In this document: piece by piece, positions 1-7,529 of the stretch
How positions within the stretch are numbered: position 1 is the stretch's first letter
Layout: each line of letters begins with the position of its first letter
Assembly: GCF_002091755.1 (NCBI RefSeq)
Contig: NZ_BDAI01000004.1
Coordinates: 434,001-498,000, forward strand
From: Pseudomonas nitroreducens NBRC 12694
Lineage (GTDB): Bacteria; Pseudomonadota; Gammaproteobacteria; Pseudomonadales; Pseudomonadaceae
Direction of reading: 5' to 3'
Length of the DNA stretch: 64,000 bases
Position numbers and translations under genes: made by a program
Notes under the pieces: generated by a model
What the model was told of the DNA's origin: nothing
The model's database searches: none
The model's input: only the letters and a program-made list of their open reading frames with translations

Positions 1-715
1 GGCTCTTGATGGTGGCGGAGCTGGGGCCGAGGGCAAAGCCGTTGGCATTTTCCTTCTTGTCACCCTGCATGCCCAGGTCGCGCAGCTGTACGCGCGCCGG
101 CTGGCCGCTGTTCTCGTCGGTGAAGTCCAGGTCGACCTCGGCGAGGTTGCCCACGGCGCTGACGTCCTTCTTGTCGCCGGAGACGTTGAAGGTGATCTTG
201 GCCGGGGACAGACGCAGCTTGTCGCTGTCCTTGGCGAATTCCAGGGCGGCGGTCTCGACGGCGCCTTCCTGTTTCTGGTCGTAATGGATGGTCAGCTCGC
301 CGAACAGCGGAGCCTTGCCGCCAGCGGCGGTGAACAGCGGAGCGGTGAGTTCGTTCTGTTCCAGAGCGAAATGGCTCTGCGCCATGACCGGGGCGAGCTT
401 GCCCGCCGCCAGGCGCGAGGCCGGGAAGGGGCCGTGTTCGAGGCGATCGGTGAAGACGAGGATCTGCGGCGCTTCGCCTTCCTTGCCGGTGAAGGACAGG
501 TTGTAGCGCGCGGTGCTGGAGAACAGGCCGCGCTGGATGTCCACCAGGGTCAGGTGGGCGCCCAGGCCAGGGGCTTCCTGCTCGAACAGTTGGTTGGCTT
601 CGGTGATGCCGCGGTTCACTTCCTGCTCGACACGGCTGCCGGTGTACCAGGCGCCGGCAACGGCAGCGCCGACGATGGCAACGGGGATGGCGATGGCCAG
701 GGCGGTCTTCTTCAT
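1..715 (-). CDS. DUF945 (YdgA-like) family protein, C-terminus cut by window edge
   Basis: Reading the minus strand from an ATG at 715 gives MKKTALAIAIPVAIVGAAVA, a hydrophobic N-terminal anchor or signal segment. It is followed by WYTGSRVEQEVNRGI and a soluble periplasmic-type domain that stays open to the window edge (about 238 residues visible). This layout is typical of the DUF945/YdgA family, bacterial envelope proteins with one N-terminal membrane helix whose molecular function is not established. The residue after the helix (GAWYTGSRVEQ) is the usual family start. A longer open frame overlaps on the same strand in another register, but it lacks this signature and is rich in Arg/Pro. 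No partner gene is visible on this side. Family assignment is moderately sure. Confidence 0.8.
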   Translation of the reverse strand, partial: MKKTALAIAIPVAIVGAAVAGAWYTGSRVEQEVNRGITEANQLFEQEAPGLGAHLTLVDIQRGLFSSTARYNLSFTGKEGEAPQILVFTDRLEHGPFPASRLAAGKLAPVMAQSHFALEQNELTAPLFTAAGGKAPLFGELTIHYDQKQEGAVETAALEFAKDSDKLRLSPAKITFNVSGDKKDVSAVGNLAEVDLDFTDENSGQPARVQLRDLGMQGDKKENANGFALGPSSATIKS

Positions 716-906
716 GCTGATTCCTTTCAAGTGCGGCCGTACGGGGGACGTCCTGTCGACCGTGATTGTGGGGGTGGCGGCGGGATGCTAGCAGGCGCAC
801 TGCCATCACTCCAGCGCCGTTGGCGACCGACTTCACAGCGCCAGCATTGACCCGCAGGGGACGGCTGTCAGGATAGAGCGCTCAGACCGTCCGGGAAGCC
901 CACGCC

Positions 907-1293
907 ATGACCCTGCTGCACAGCCTCCACCACGTTGCCCTGATCTGCTCGGACTACCCGCGCTCAAAGCACTTCTACACCCAGGTGCTGGGCCTGAAGG
1001 TGGTCGCCGAGACCTACCGCACGGCGCGTGACTCCTGGAAGCTCGACCTGGAGCTGGGTGATGCGCGGCTGGAGCTGTTCTCCTTCCCCGGCGCACCAGC
1101 GCGGCCGTCCTACCCCGAGGCGCAGGGGCTGCGCCACCTGGCATTCGCCGTGGATGACCTGGAGAGCGCGGTGGCCCACCTGCAGAGCCACGGCGTGGCC
1201 TGCGAGCCGATCCGCGAGGACGATCTGACCGGCAAGCGCTTCACCTTCTTCGCCGATCCGGATGACTTGCCGCTGGAGCTTTACGAGCGCTGA
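907..1293 (+). CDS. VOC-family glyoxalase-like metalloprotein (YaeR/SMU1112c type)
   Basis: 128 residues, the usual length of the YaeR branch of the vicinal oxygen chelate superfamily. The protein starts LHSLHHVALICSDYPRSKHFYTQVLG. The His of HHVAL, Glu of LELFSF, His of LRHLAF and Glu of PLELYER sit where the four metal ligands of glyoxalase I-type folds lie, so metal binding is expected. Family members are annotated as glyoxalase-I-like, but most have no proven substrate, so methylglyoxal detoxification is only a possibility. The gene stands alone: the gene to its left is on the other strand, and a large palindromic repeat follows 20 bp after its stop, opposite the convergent AraC gene. Confidence 0.85.
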   Translation: MTLLHSLHHVALICSDYPRSKHFYTQVLGLKVVAETYRTARDSWKLDLELGDARLELFSFPGAPARPSYPEAQGLRHLAFAVDDLESAVAHLQSHGVACEPIREDDLTGKRFTFFADPDDLPLELYER

Positions 1294-1313
1294 TGCCTCC
1301 GGCCAACGCCTTT

Positions 1314-1389
1314 GTAGGATGGCGTGGAGCGATACCCATCAATTCGATTCGCCTACAGCATGGGTATCGCTGCGCTCCACCCATCCTAC
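1314..1389. repeat. Long imperfect palindrome (Pseudomonas intergenic repeat)
   Basis: GTAGGATGG(c)GTGGAGCG at 1314 is mirrored by CGCTCCACCCATCCTAC ending at 1389, with a second inner pair GATACCCAT / ATGGGTATC. The element lies between the convergent VOC and AraC genes and could act as a bidirectional transcription stop. It is a different family from the REP copies further on. Confidence 0.75.
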
Positions 1390-1409
1390 GAAAGTGCCCC
1401 TGAATCGGC

Positions 1410-2351
1410 TCAGGCCGGCACGGCCTCGCTGTCCAACGCCCCGCGCAGGCTCGCCAGGTCGCGCAGCGGCGGCGCGCCGAACAGGCGGCTGTATTCGCGG
1501 CTGAACTGCGACGGGCTCTCATAGCCGACGCGATGCCCGGCCACTGCCACTTCCAGCCCTTCCGACAACAACAGCCGCCGCGCTTCCTGCAAGCGCAGCT
1601 GCTTCTGGTACTGCAACGGGCTCAGGGCGGTCACTTCCTTGAAGCGGTGGTGCAGGGTGGACACGCTGAGGTTCACCTCGCGGGCCAGGTCCTCGATACG
1701 CAGGGACTTGTCGTAGTTGCGGTTGAGCCACTCTATGGCGCGGGTGACGCGGTGGGTCTGGCTGTCGGTCATCGCCAGGTCGTGCAGCAGGTGGCCCTGC
1801 GGGCCCCGCAGCAGGCGGTAGAGGATTTCGCGGACGAACAGCGGCGCCAGCATCTCGATGTCGCGGGGGGTATCCAGCAGGCGCATCAGGCGCAGCAGCG
1901 CGTCAAGCACGGTGCAGTCCAGGCGTTGCAGGTAGATGCCCCGGCTGGCCGGGCGCGGCGCACTGCCGGCGAGGCCGGCCTCGGCGATCAGCCGGGTCAG
2001 CTCGCCGGGGTCGATGTCCAGGCGGATCGACAGGTAGGGCTTCTCCGGCGAGGCCTCGATCACCTGGCCGGAAACTGGCAGCGTCACCGACACCACCAGC
2101 AGGTTGAGTTCGTCATAGCGATACACCTCGCTGCCCAGGCGCACTTCCTTGCAGCCCTGGGCGATCACGCACAGGGCGGGGCGATAGAGGGTCGGCATGC
2201 GGCCCTCGTGGGGGCAGTCGCTGCGGCCGACCAGCAGGGAATCGATGGCGGTCTCGAAGACGCCTTCCCCCTGGCAATGGCGCTGGATGATGTCGGCCAG
2301 CTCCTGGCGGCCGGCGGCAATGGGATCGTAGGCGGGAACGGACTGGGACAT
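1410..2351 (-). CDS. AraC-family transcriptional regulator with AraC_N domain
   Basis: 313 residues from the ATG at 2351, chosen because GGAGGT lies 8 bp upstream on the minus strand; a longer reading to 2483 has no such site. Residues about 25-190 form the AraC_N cupin-like ligand domain (CVIAQGCKEVRLGSEVYRYD, LLVVSVTLPVSGQV). Residues about 205-300 hold two helix-turn-helix units (RIEDLAREVNLSVSTLHHRF; VAVAGHRVGYESPSQFSREY). Regulators of this branch usually control a neighbouring oxidoreductase or small enzyme gene and themselves. Here the divergent neighbour is an ABM monooxygenase, and two copies of a 13-bp repeat lie between them. Function as regulator is sure; the inducer is unknown. 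Confidence 0.92.
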   Translation of the reverse strand: MSQSVPAYDPIAAGRQELADIIQRHCQGEGVFETAIDSLLVGRSDCPHEGRMPTLYRPALCVIAQGCKEVRLGSEVYRYDELNLLVVSVTLPVSGQVIEASPEKPYLSIRLDIDPGELTRLIAEAGLAGSAPRPASRGIYLQRLDCTVLDALLRLMRLLDTPRDIEMLAPLFVREILYRLLRGPQGHLLHDLAMTDSQTHRVTRAIEWLNRNYDKSLRIEDLAREVNLSVSTLHHRFKEVTALSPLQYQKQLRLQEARRLLLSEGLEVAVAGHRVGYESPSQFSREYSRLFGAPPLRDLASLRGALDSEAVPA

Positions 2352-2429
2352 GCACAGGACCTCCAGTGGCGGCGCTCGAAGCTTACGCCCGCGCCGCGTG
2401 CGCGAGTGTGACAGTAAGGCAGCCGCTGG

Positions 2430-2456
2430 AGGATCAGGCAAGCAATCGGCAGGAAT
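2430..2456 (+). promoter_or_regulatory. Putative AraC-type operator, copy 1
   Basis: AGGATCAGGCAAG followed by CAATCGGCAGGAAT. It is a direct copy of the site at 2543. AraC-family proteins bind asymmetric bipartite sites of about this length, so a binding role for the adjacent regulator is inferred. Confidence 0.5.
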
Positions 2457-2542
2457 GGACAAGCCGCAGCGCCATTCACGCACGCACCGCGGCGGTGCAT
2501 GGCCCGGAAACGACCGGTTACAGAGGTTGGCAAACCTGCCGC

Positions 2543-2569
2543 AGGATCAGGCAAGAAGCCGACAGCATC
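2543..2569 (+). promoter_or_regulatory. Putative AraC-type operator, copy 2
   Basis: AGGATCAGGCAAG followed by AAGCCGACAGCATC. It matches copy 1 at 13 of 13 bases in the first half and about 8 of 13 in the second, and is oriented towards the ABM gene. Confidence 0.5.
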
Positions 2570-2662
2570 CGGATAACGCGCGGGGCTGGCGGGGCCGTAC
2601 TCTTGCTGTCAGTCGTCCGAGGAGCCACTTCGGACTTCTTCCTGTAACGCGGAGGACAGGAC

Positions 2663-2980
2663 ATGCACTGGCAAACCCCCATCGAACACGAATTGCAGAT
2701 CCACCCCCGGGCGGGACACGAAGCGGAACTCGGCGCCCTGATCGACAACCTGGTCGACGGCGCCCGCCGCGCACCGGGATGCCTGCGCTGCCAGTTGGTC
2801 GCCCGTGAGAGCGGCGAGCCGTGGCTGCTGCAAGGCAGCTGGAAAAACGAAGACGCCCTACTGGACTACTTCGCCACGCCCTCATTGCAGCTGCTCGGCG
2901 AGGTGCTCTTGTGCCACTGCCGAAGTCTCAGCGGCGGCATAGTGGAAACCCTCGATCAGGCCACCGGAAAGGTGGCCTGA
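2663..2980 (+). CDS. Antibiotic biosynthesis monooxygenase (ABM) domain protein
   Basis: 105 residues fitting the small dimeric ferredoxin-like ABM fold: IEHELQIHPRAGHEAELGAL, then APGCLRCQLV and PWLLQGSWKNEDALLDYF, the strand-helix-strand pattern of the family. Members are cofactor-free quinol monooxygenases, heme-degrading enzymes or uncharacterised proteins, and nothing here decides between these. CGGAGGACAGGAC before the ATG is a good ribosome site. The gene is divergent from the AraC regulator and ends in a terminator that overlaps its stop codon, so it is a single-gene unit probably controlled by that regulator. Confidence 0.8.
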   Translation: MHWQTPIEHELQIHPRAGHEAELGALIDNLVDGARRAPGCLRCQLVARESGEPWLLQGSWKNEDALLDYFATPSLQLLGEVLLCHCRSLSGGIVETLDQATGKVA

Positions 2981-2988
2981 GTCTTTTT
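2958..2988 (+). terminator. Rho-independent terminator of ABM gene
   Basis: AGGCCACC-ggaaa-GGTGGCCT followed by GAGTCTTTTT. The right arm contains the first base of the ABM stop codon. Confidence 0.8.
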
Positions 2989-3011
2989 AGGTAGAGAGCT
3001 TTCAGGCCCTT

Positions 3012-5396
3012 TTAGTACGCCAGGCTCCACCCCAGGGTGAACGTGCGGCCACGGCCCTGGTAGTCATAGAGATAGGCCGGCCCGTAGGTCGGCGAATAGA
3101 ACAGTGCAGCGCGCTGGCCCCAGACGGTGCTGTACTGCTTGTCCAGCAGGTTCTGGATACCGGCGCTGAAGGTGCCGAAGCCGGTCTTCTGCTCGCCCAT
3201 CAGGTCGAAGGTGGTGTAGCCGTCGATCTCGTGGTCCGCATCGTCCTTCAGGTTGAACGCGTGCTGGGCCTGCAGGCGGGCACTGCGCTCACCATCGCCC
3301 CAGCCGACGAACGCGGTGGACTTGGACAGCGACGCGTAGCGCGCATCACGCTTGATCCAGTCGCCATCGGCATCCTCTTCTTCCGAACGCACCAGGTGCA
3401 GCGTGGTACCACCCTGCCAACCGTTGTCGAAGTAACGGGTGACCGCGCCTTCGAAGCCGAAGTCGCGGCTCTTCTGGTCTTCCACGTCGATGGTCAGGGT
3501 CGCCGCGTCGGTGGTGATGATCTTGTCCGACCAGATGTAGTAGACCGCCGCCTGGGCCTGCCACTGCATGTCGCTGTAGCGCCAGCCGGTCTCGACCTGG
3601 CGGCTCTTGATGCCAGCCAGTGGGTTGTCGTCCACCGACAGACCGGCCTTGCCGTAGTACTTGGCCGGGTCGGGCAGGTCGAAGCCTTCGCTGTAGTTGG
3701 TCCAGACCTGATGGCCGTTCTTGAAGTCGTAGATCGCGCCGAGGTTGAACAGGTTGACCTGGTAGTCGTTGCTGCCGCCGGGCACGCCTTTGAAGTCATC
3801 CACCTCGACGTCCATCTTCTGGTGGCGCGCGCCGCCGGAGAGGGTCAGGTTGTCGGTGGCCTTCCAGTCCAGCTGGCCGTAGAAGGACAGGCCATCGACG
3901 ACGTAGCTCGGATAGCGCGGTGCGCTGCTGGCGGTTTCCAGGTCCAGGCCGCCGCTCTCGGAGGACAGACGCTGGTCGAAGACCTTCTGCTCGGCGTTAA
4001 AGCGCTCGTGGTCGAGGTCCACGCCGTAGGTGAACTTCAACGCATCCCACTGCTTGCTGAACAGGCCCTTCAGGCCGCTGACCTCGAAGTTCTGCTGCGA
4101 GCCAGCGAAGTACACACCCTTGGAGCCGGTCGGCTTGCCGGTGTTGTAGTAGGGGAACGGATAGAAGTTGTCGTCTTCCTTGCGGTAGTACGCCTGCAGG
4201 TAGAAGTCCTGCTCCAGCAGGTTGCTGTGGTGGTAGTTGGCGTTGAGCAGCACGCGGCGCGAGCGCGGCTCCAGGTCGGTGTCCAGGCCGCTGCGGATTT
4301 CCGCATCTTCCAGGTTCGACGGGCCCTGGTACTTCAGGTTGGGAAAGTAGATGCCGGTGCTGCCGTCGTTGCCCGAATCGTAGTACTGCGCCAGCAGGTC
4401 GAGGCTCTGCTCGTCGGTGAACTGCGCGGTGAGGTTGCCCATCACGTCGACGGTGCGGTTGTACTGCAGGTCGGTCTGGGTGTTGTCGATGAAGATCTGG
4501 TTGCCGCCGCCGTCGTAGAAGGCTTCGTTCTTCTCCGCTGAAATCCCCAGGCGGCCGGCCACGCGGTCATTGCCGCCGCTGACGGACTGCGCGGCGCGAG
4601 TGGACAGGTCATCGCTGTTGTTGAAGCCGCTGGTGGCGCCCAGTTGCGTCTCGAAGCGCGCATCACCGGCCGCGCCCTTCTTGGTGATGATGTTGATGAT
4701 GCCGCCGGTGGCGCCGCCGCCGTAGATCGCGCTGGCGCCGGAGAGCACCTCGATGCGCTCGACGTTGAACGGCGATATGCTGTCGAACTGGCGCGACAGG
4801 CCGCGCGAACTGTTCTGGCTGACGCCGTCGATCATCACCAGCACGTTGCGCCCGCGCATGTTCTGGCCGTAGTTGGTGCGGCCCTCGGGCGCCAGGTCAA
4901 GACCGGGAACCAGCTTTCCCACGGCCTCCTTCAGGCTGACGCCGGTATCGAGCTGTTCGCGCAGCTGGGTCTGGTCGACCACCCAGACGGTGCCGGGGAT
5001 CGAGCTGATATCGGTGGGCGTGCGCGCCGCCACGCTGATCTGCATCGGCGCCAGGCTCAGGGCAGCGGAGTCGTCCTTCTCGCGCTTGAGCAGCACGGTG
5101 CGCTCGTCGGTGAAGCGCCAGCTCACACCGCTACCGGAAAGCAGTTGGTTGAGCGCTTCCTCGGTGGTGTAGGTGCCGTCTAGCCCTTCGCTCTGCAGGC
5201 CCTGGATGTCCTCGGAATTGAACAGCAGGTGCAGCCCGGCCTGGTCGGCGAACTGGGTCAGCGCACTGTCCAGGCTGCGCGGGGCGATATGCAGCTCGAC
5301 GGCGGCAGCGTTCGCGGCATGGACGACGGGCGCGGCGGCGCCAAGCAGGGAAGCGAGCAGGATCGCGCGGTGCAGCGGGGAAGGACGGTAATGCAT
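3012..5396 (-). CDS. TonB-dependent siderophore receptor with STN signalling domain (IutA/ChtA-like)
   Basis: 794 residues. A Sec signal peptide ends near VVHAANA (residue ~28). Residues about 30-105 form the STN domain used by FecA-type transducers to contact an anti-sigma factor (LDSALTQFADQAGLHLLFNSED). The plug follows, with MRGRNVLVMIDG and the stretch DSISPFNVERIEVLSGASAI then YGGGATGGIINI. The latter resembles aerobactin receptor IutA more than catecholate receptors. The 22-strand barrel ends in an aromatic C-terminus (GWSLAY). It should import a ferric hydroxycarboxylate/hydroxamate siderophore across the outer membrane. The FecR and FecI-type genes lie just upstream on the same strand. 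The exact siderophore cannot be read from sequence. Confidence 0.93.
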   Translation of the reverse strand: MHYRPSPLHRAILLASLLGAAAPVVHAANAAAVELHIAPRSLDSALTQFADQAGLHLLFNSEDIQGLQSEGLDGTYTTEEALNQLLSGSGVSWRFTDERTVLLKREKDDSAALSLAPMQISVAARTPTDISSIPGTVWVVDQTQLREQLDTGVSLKEAVGKLVPGLDLAPEGRTNYGQNMRGRNVLVMIDGVSQNSSRGLSRQFDSISPFNVERIEVLSGASAIYGGGATGGIINIITKKGAAGDARFETQLGATSGFNNSDDLSTRAAQSVSGGNDRVAGRLGISAEKNEAFYDGGGNQIFIDNTQTDLQYNRTVDVMGNLTAQFTDEQSLDLLAQYYDSGNDGSTGIYFPNLKYQGPSNLEDAEIRSGLDTDLEPRSRRVLLNANYHHSNLLEQDFYLQAYYRKEDDNFYPFPYYNTGKPTGSKGVYFAGSQQNFEVSGLKGLFSKQWDALKFTYGVDLDHERFNAEQKVFDQRLSSESGGLDLETASSAPRYPSYVVDGLSFYGQLDWKATDNLTLSGGARHQKMDVEVDDFKGVPGGSNDYQVNLFNLGAIYDFKNGHQVWTNYSEGFDLPDPAKYYGKAGLSVDDNPLAGIKSRQVETGWRYSDMQWQAQAAVYYIWSDKIITTDAATLTIDVEDQKSRDFGFEGAVTRYFDNGWQGGTTLHLVRSEEEDADGDWIKRDARYASLSKSTAFVGWGDGERSARLQAQHAFNLKDDADHEIDGYTTFDLMGEQKTGFGTFSAGIQNLLDKQYSTVWGQRAALFYSPTYGPAYLYDYQGRGRTFTLGWSLAY

Positions 5397-5493
5397 GCGG
5401 GTGAAATCCGTTCTTGTGTGGGCAGGGTCGCGTATTGAGAATTTTTCGCGTTCCTGCCTACGACGAAACGGTCATGCAAACCTTGCAGTGCTG

Positions 5494-5512
5494 AATGAAA
5501 AATATTTTCATT
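5494..5512. promoter_or_regulatory. 19-bp A/T palindrome upstream of the receptor gene
   Basis: AATGAAAAATATTTTCATT is a perfect palindrome around a central T/A, about 100 bp before the receptor start. It could be a Fur-type site but matches the Fur consensus only loosely. Downstream towards the receptor, GCAAGGTT and CGTC on the minus strand resemble an ECF -35/-10 pair, which would fit FecI-type control. Confidence 0.4.
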
Positions 5513-5539
5513 TTCTTGTCACAGAACGAGACTTCACCT

Positions 5540-5616
5540 GTAGGAGCGAGCTTGCTCGCGAACCGCCCTGCCTCGGAGTCGCCGGGAAATCCGTTCGCGA
5601 GCAAGCTCGCTCCCAC
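5540..5616. repeat. REP element pair (inverted)
   Basis: A GTAGGAGCGAGCTTGCTCGC copy starting at 5540 and its inverted partner ending at 5616 flank a 29-bp spacer. It lies between the receptor gene and fecR. Confidence 0.85.
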
Positions 5617-5627
5617 ACGAAGAACGG

Positions 5628-6569
5628 TCAGGTTTTTCGGGCGGGGCGGATCAGCACCAGCCAGGGCATATGGGTGACCTTCACCGGCTGCAAGCGCTCC
5701 AGGGTCTTGAGCAAGGCGCCGGGGTCCTGCAGGTCGAACACGCCGCTGACCTTGTGCTGGCGCAGCGCTCTGTCGGTCAGCACGATGCGGCCCGGCACGT
5801 AGCGCTCCAGCTCGTCCAGCACCTCGCCCAGCGGGCGCTGGTTGAAGATCAGCTTGCCGCGCTGCCAGGCGCTGGCACTGGACAGGTCCAGCGGCTGCGC
5901 CGGCTCGGGCGCGGCGCGCTCGCGGTAACTCAGGCGCTCGCCGGCGGACAGCCGCACCGGCGCGCTGCCGGCACTGTTCACCTGCACCACGCCTTCGGTC
6001 ACGTCGACGCGCACCTGCGGCCCACGGCTGTCCACATCGAAGCGCGTACCCACGGCGCGCACCTCGCCGCCCCTGGCCTCGACGATGAAGGGCCGCGCGG
6101 CATCCTTCGCCACCTCGAACAAGGCTTCGCCGGTGTGCAGGCGCAGGCGCCGCTGCTGCGGGCTGAAGTCGACGGACAAGGCGCTGTCGCTGTTCAACCA
6201 CACGCGGCTGCCATCGGCCAGCTGCAGCATCCGCCGCTCACCCGTGCGGGTCGCGTAGTCGGAATACAGCCCGGCCAGCGGCTCGGGCAGTGCGATGGTG
6301 ACGGCGATTGCCGCGACACAGACGGCAGCGGCCAGCGCCAGCCAGCGACGCGGGCGCCGGGCGCGGCGGCGGTAATCCTCGGCGTGGCGGGTTTCCGGCA
6401 AGGCCCCCCACAGCGCCTCGGCCTCGCGAGCGGCACGCTCGTGTTCCGGGCTCTGCCCACGCCAGCGCAGGAACTCCATGCGCTCGCCAGCACCGGCGCT
6501 GCCCGCATGCAGCTGCACCAGGCGCTCGATGGCTTCATCGCCCAGCAGGTTCTGTTCGACGCGGCTCAT
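5628..6569 (-). CDS. FecR-family anti-sigma factor
   Basis: 313 residues from MSRVEQNLLGD at 6569. This start overlaps the sigma-factor stop by 4 bp (ATGA), which is the usual FecI-FecR coupling; the longer reading upstream is not needed. Residues about 5-60 form the cytoplasmic DUF4880 segment that holds the sigma factor (FLRWRGQSPEHERAAREAE). A single membrane helix lies near residues 75-95 (RRWLALAAAVCVAAIAVTIA). The FecR periplasmic domain follows (LADGSRVWLNSDSALSVDF) with a C-terminal STN-contact region. Established role: relays receptor occupancy to the ECF sigma factor. It lies between the sigma gene and the STN-bearing receptor. Confidence 0.92.
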   Translation of the reverse strand: MSRVEQNLLGDEAIERLVQLHAGSAGAGERMEFLRWRGQSPEHERAAREAEALWGALPETRHAEDYRRRARRPRRWLALAAAVCVAAIAVTIALPEPLAGLYSDYATRTGERRMLQLADGSRVWLNSDSALSVDFSPQQRRLRLHTGEALFEVAKDAARPFIVEARGGEVRAVGTRFDVDSRGPQVRVDVTEGVVQVNSAGSAPVRLSAGERLSYRERAAPEPAQPLDLSSASAWQRGKLIFNQRPLGEVLDELERYVPGRIVLTDRALRQHKVSGVFDLQDPGALLKTLERLQPVKVTHMPWLVLIRPARKT

Positions 6570-7087
6570 GGCGCGTCTCCCTGGCGCTGCGCCCAGTCGC
6601 GGCAATGGCGCATGGCCTGGACGATGTACTTGCCCACCATGCTCTCGGAAACGCCCAGGCGCTGGGCGATCTGCGCGTGGGTGAGGCCGTCGAGGCGGTT
6701 CATCAGCAACGCCTGGCGGGCATTGGCGGGCAATTGGTCGAGGGCGGCGTCGAGGTGCTCCAGCGCCTCATGGGCGAGCAGGCGGTGCTCCAGCCCGGAC
6801 GCGGGATCGCTGAGGTCATCCGCGGCGGCTTCATCGACATGCAGCTCGGCCAGCCGGCCCTCGCGGCGCAGGTTGTCGATGGCGATGTTGCCGGCGACGC
6901 GGAACAGGTAGGCGCGCGGGTCCTGCACCTCGGCTTCGGCAGGGTGGTCGGCCAGGCGCAACCAGGTGTCCTGGGCCACGTCTGCCGCGCGCTGGTTATC
7001 GCCCAACCGCCGCGCAAGGAAGCGCATCAGGTCCGCGTAATGCGCCTGGAAGCTCTGCAGCAGGGAGGAGGAGGCGAAGCGCCGCAT
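6566..7087 (-). CDS. FecI-type ECF RNA polymerase sigma factor
   Basis: 173 residues starting MRRFASSSLLQSFQAHYADL at 7087. Sigma region 2 is visible (RAADVAQDTWLRLAD, DPRAYLFRVAGNIAIDNLRR). Region 4 has a helix-turn-helix (LTHAQIAQRLGVSESMVGKYIVQAM), the typical iron-starvation sigma ending. The open frame extends further upstream, but family members begin about ten residues before the LMRFL motif, which fits 7087. A Fur-box-like sequence lies 75-90 bp upstream. The first gene of a fecI-fecR-receptor set, it should recruit polymerase to the receptor promoter. Confidence 0.93.
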   Translation of the reverse strand: MRRFASSSLLQSFQAHYADLMRFLARRLGDNQRAADVAQDTWLRLADHPAEAEVQDPRAYLFRVAGNIAIDNLRREGRLAELHVDEAAADDLSDPASGLEHRLLAHEALEHLDAALDQLPANARQALLMNRLDGLTHAQIAQRLGVSESMVGKYIVQAMRHCRDWAQRQGDAP

Positions 7088-7161
7088 GATGGCCGAAATA
7101 CCCCGAAAAACCGGACAACGTCTGTCAGACCGATGCGAAGGGACGGCAGCATACACCGAAT

Positions 7162-7176
7162 CGAGAATTATTATCG
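7162..7176 (-). promoter_or_regulatory. Fur box candidate before the ECF sigma gene
   Basis: Read on the minus strand: CGATAATAATTCTCG. This matches the 7-1-7 Fur core TGATAATnATTATCA at 11 of 14 defined positions. The placement upstream of a FecI-type gene supports iron repression. Confidence 0.6.
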
Positions 7177-7190
7177 AATGCAAAAACGTG

Positions 7191-7529
7191 TCAGCTCGTG
7201 AACGGCGAGAGGTCCAGCGGACGTACTTCGCCCATCCATAGACCGTGATCGCGGTGATCGCGCAGGTCATCGCCCGTGTTGGGGTGGACGAAGATCACCA
7301 GGCCATCGCGATTCAGCGCCAGCCACGGCACCAGGGTGGCGAAGGTGGCGTTGTCGAAGGCCAGCTGGCAGCTCCAGTCCGGATGCGGCCCCACCGGGCG
7401 CTCGTGCACCCGGCCCATCTTCGCGCCGAAGCGGCTGGCCGCCTCTTCGCACAGGGCGCGGGCACGCGCGAGGCTGCTCGCGTCGAAATAGACGTGGGCG
7501 TGGAAATCCTTGATCGGGGTGTCGTTCAT
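7191..7529 (-). CDS. DOPA 4,5-dioxygenase family protein
   Basis: 112 residues from MNDTPIKDFHAHVYFDASSL. The family (PF08883 type) is marked by FHAHVYFD near the N-terminus, GPHPDWSCQLAF in the middle and FVHPNTGDDLRDHRDHGLWM near the end. The conserved His residues in these motifs would bind iron. Fungal members cleave DOPA; bacterial members are small and mostly uncharacterised, so substrate is unknown. The start overlaps the LysR stop by 4 bp (ATGA), so the two are co-transcribed. The link to the choline-sulfate genes beyond is positional only. Confidence 0.85.
   Translation of the reverse strand: MNDTPIKDFHAHVYFDASSLARARALCEEAASRFGAKMGRVHERPVGPHPDWSCQLAFDNATFATLVPWLALNRDGLVIFVHPNTGDDLRDHRDHGLWMGEVRPLDLSPFTS

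Larger units (their letters stand above)
2352..2662. promoter_or_regulatory. Divergent control region between AraC regulator and ABM gene
   Basis: This 311-bp gap has no credible gene. It contains two identical 13-mers AGGATCAGGCAAG at 2430-2442 and 2543-2555, both on the plus strand. Each is followed at the same spacing by a similar CGrCAGnA tail. The copies are 113 bp apart, one about 80 bp before the regulator start and the other about 110 bp before the ABM start. I see no other repeated motif here. Confidence 0.6.

Noticed and set aside
3231..4541. A 436-codon plus-strand open frame inside the siderophore receptor gene
   Set aside because: Antisense shadow with Val/Ala/Gln-rich low-complexity sequence and no domain.
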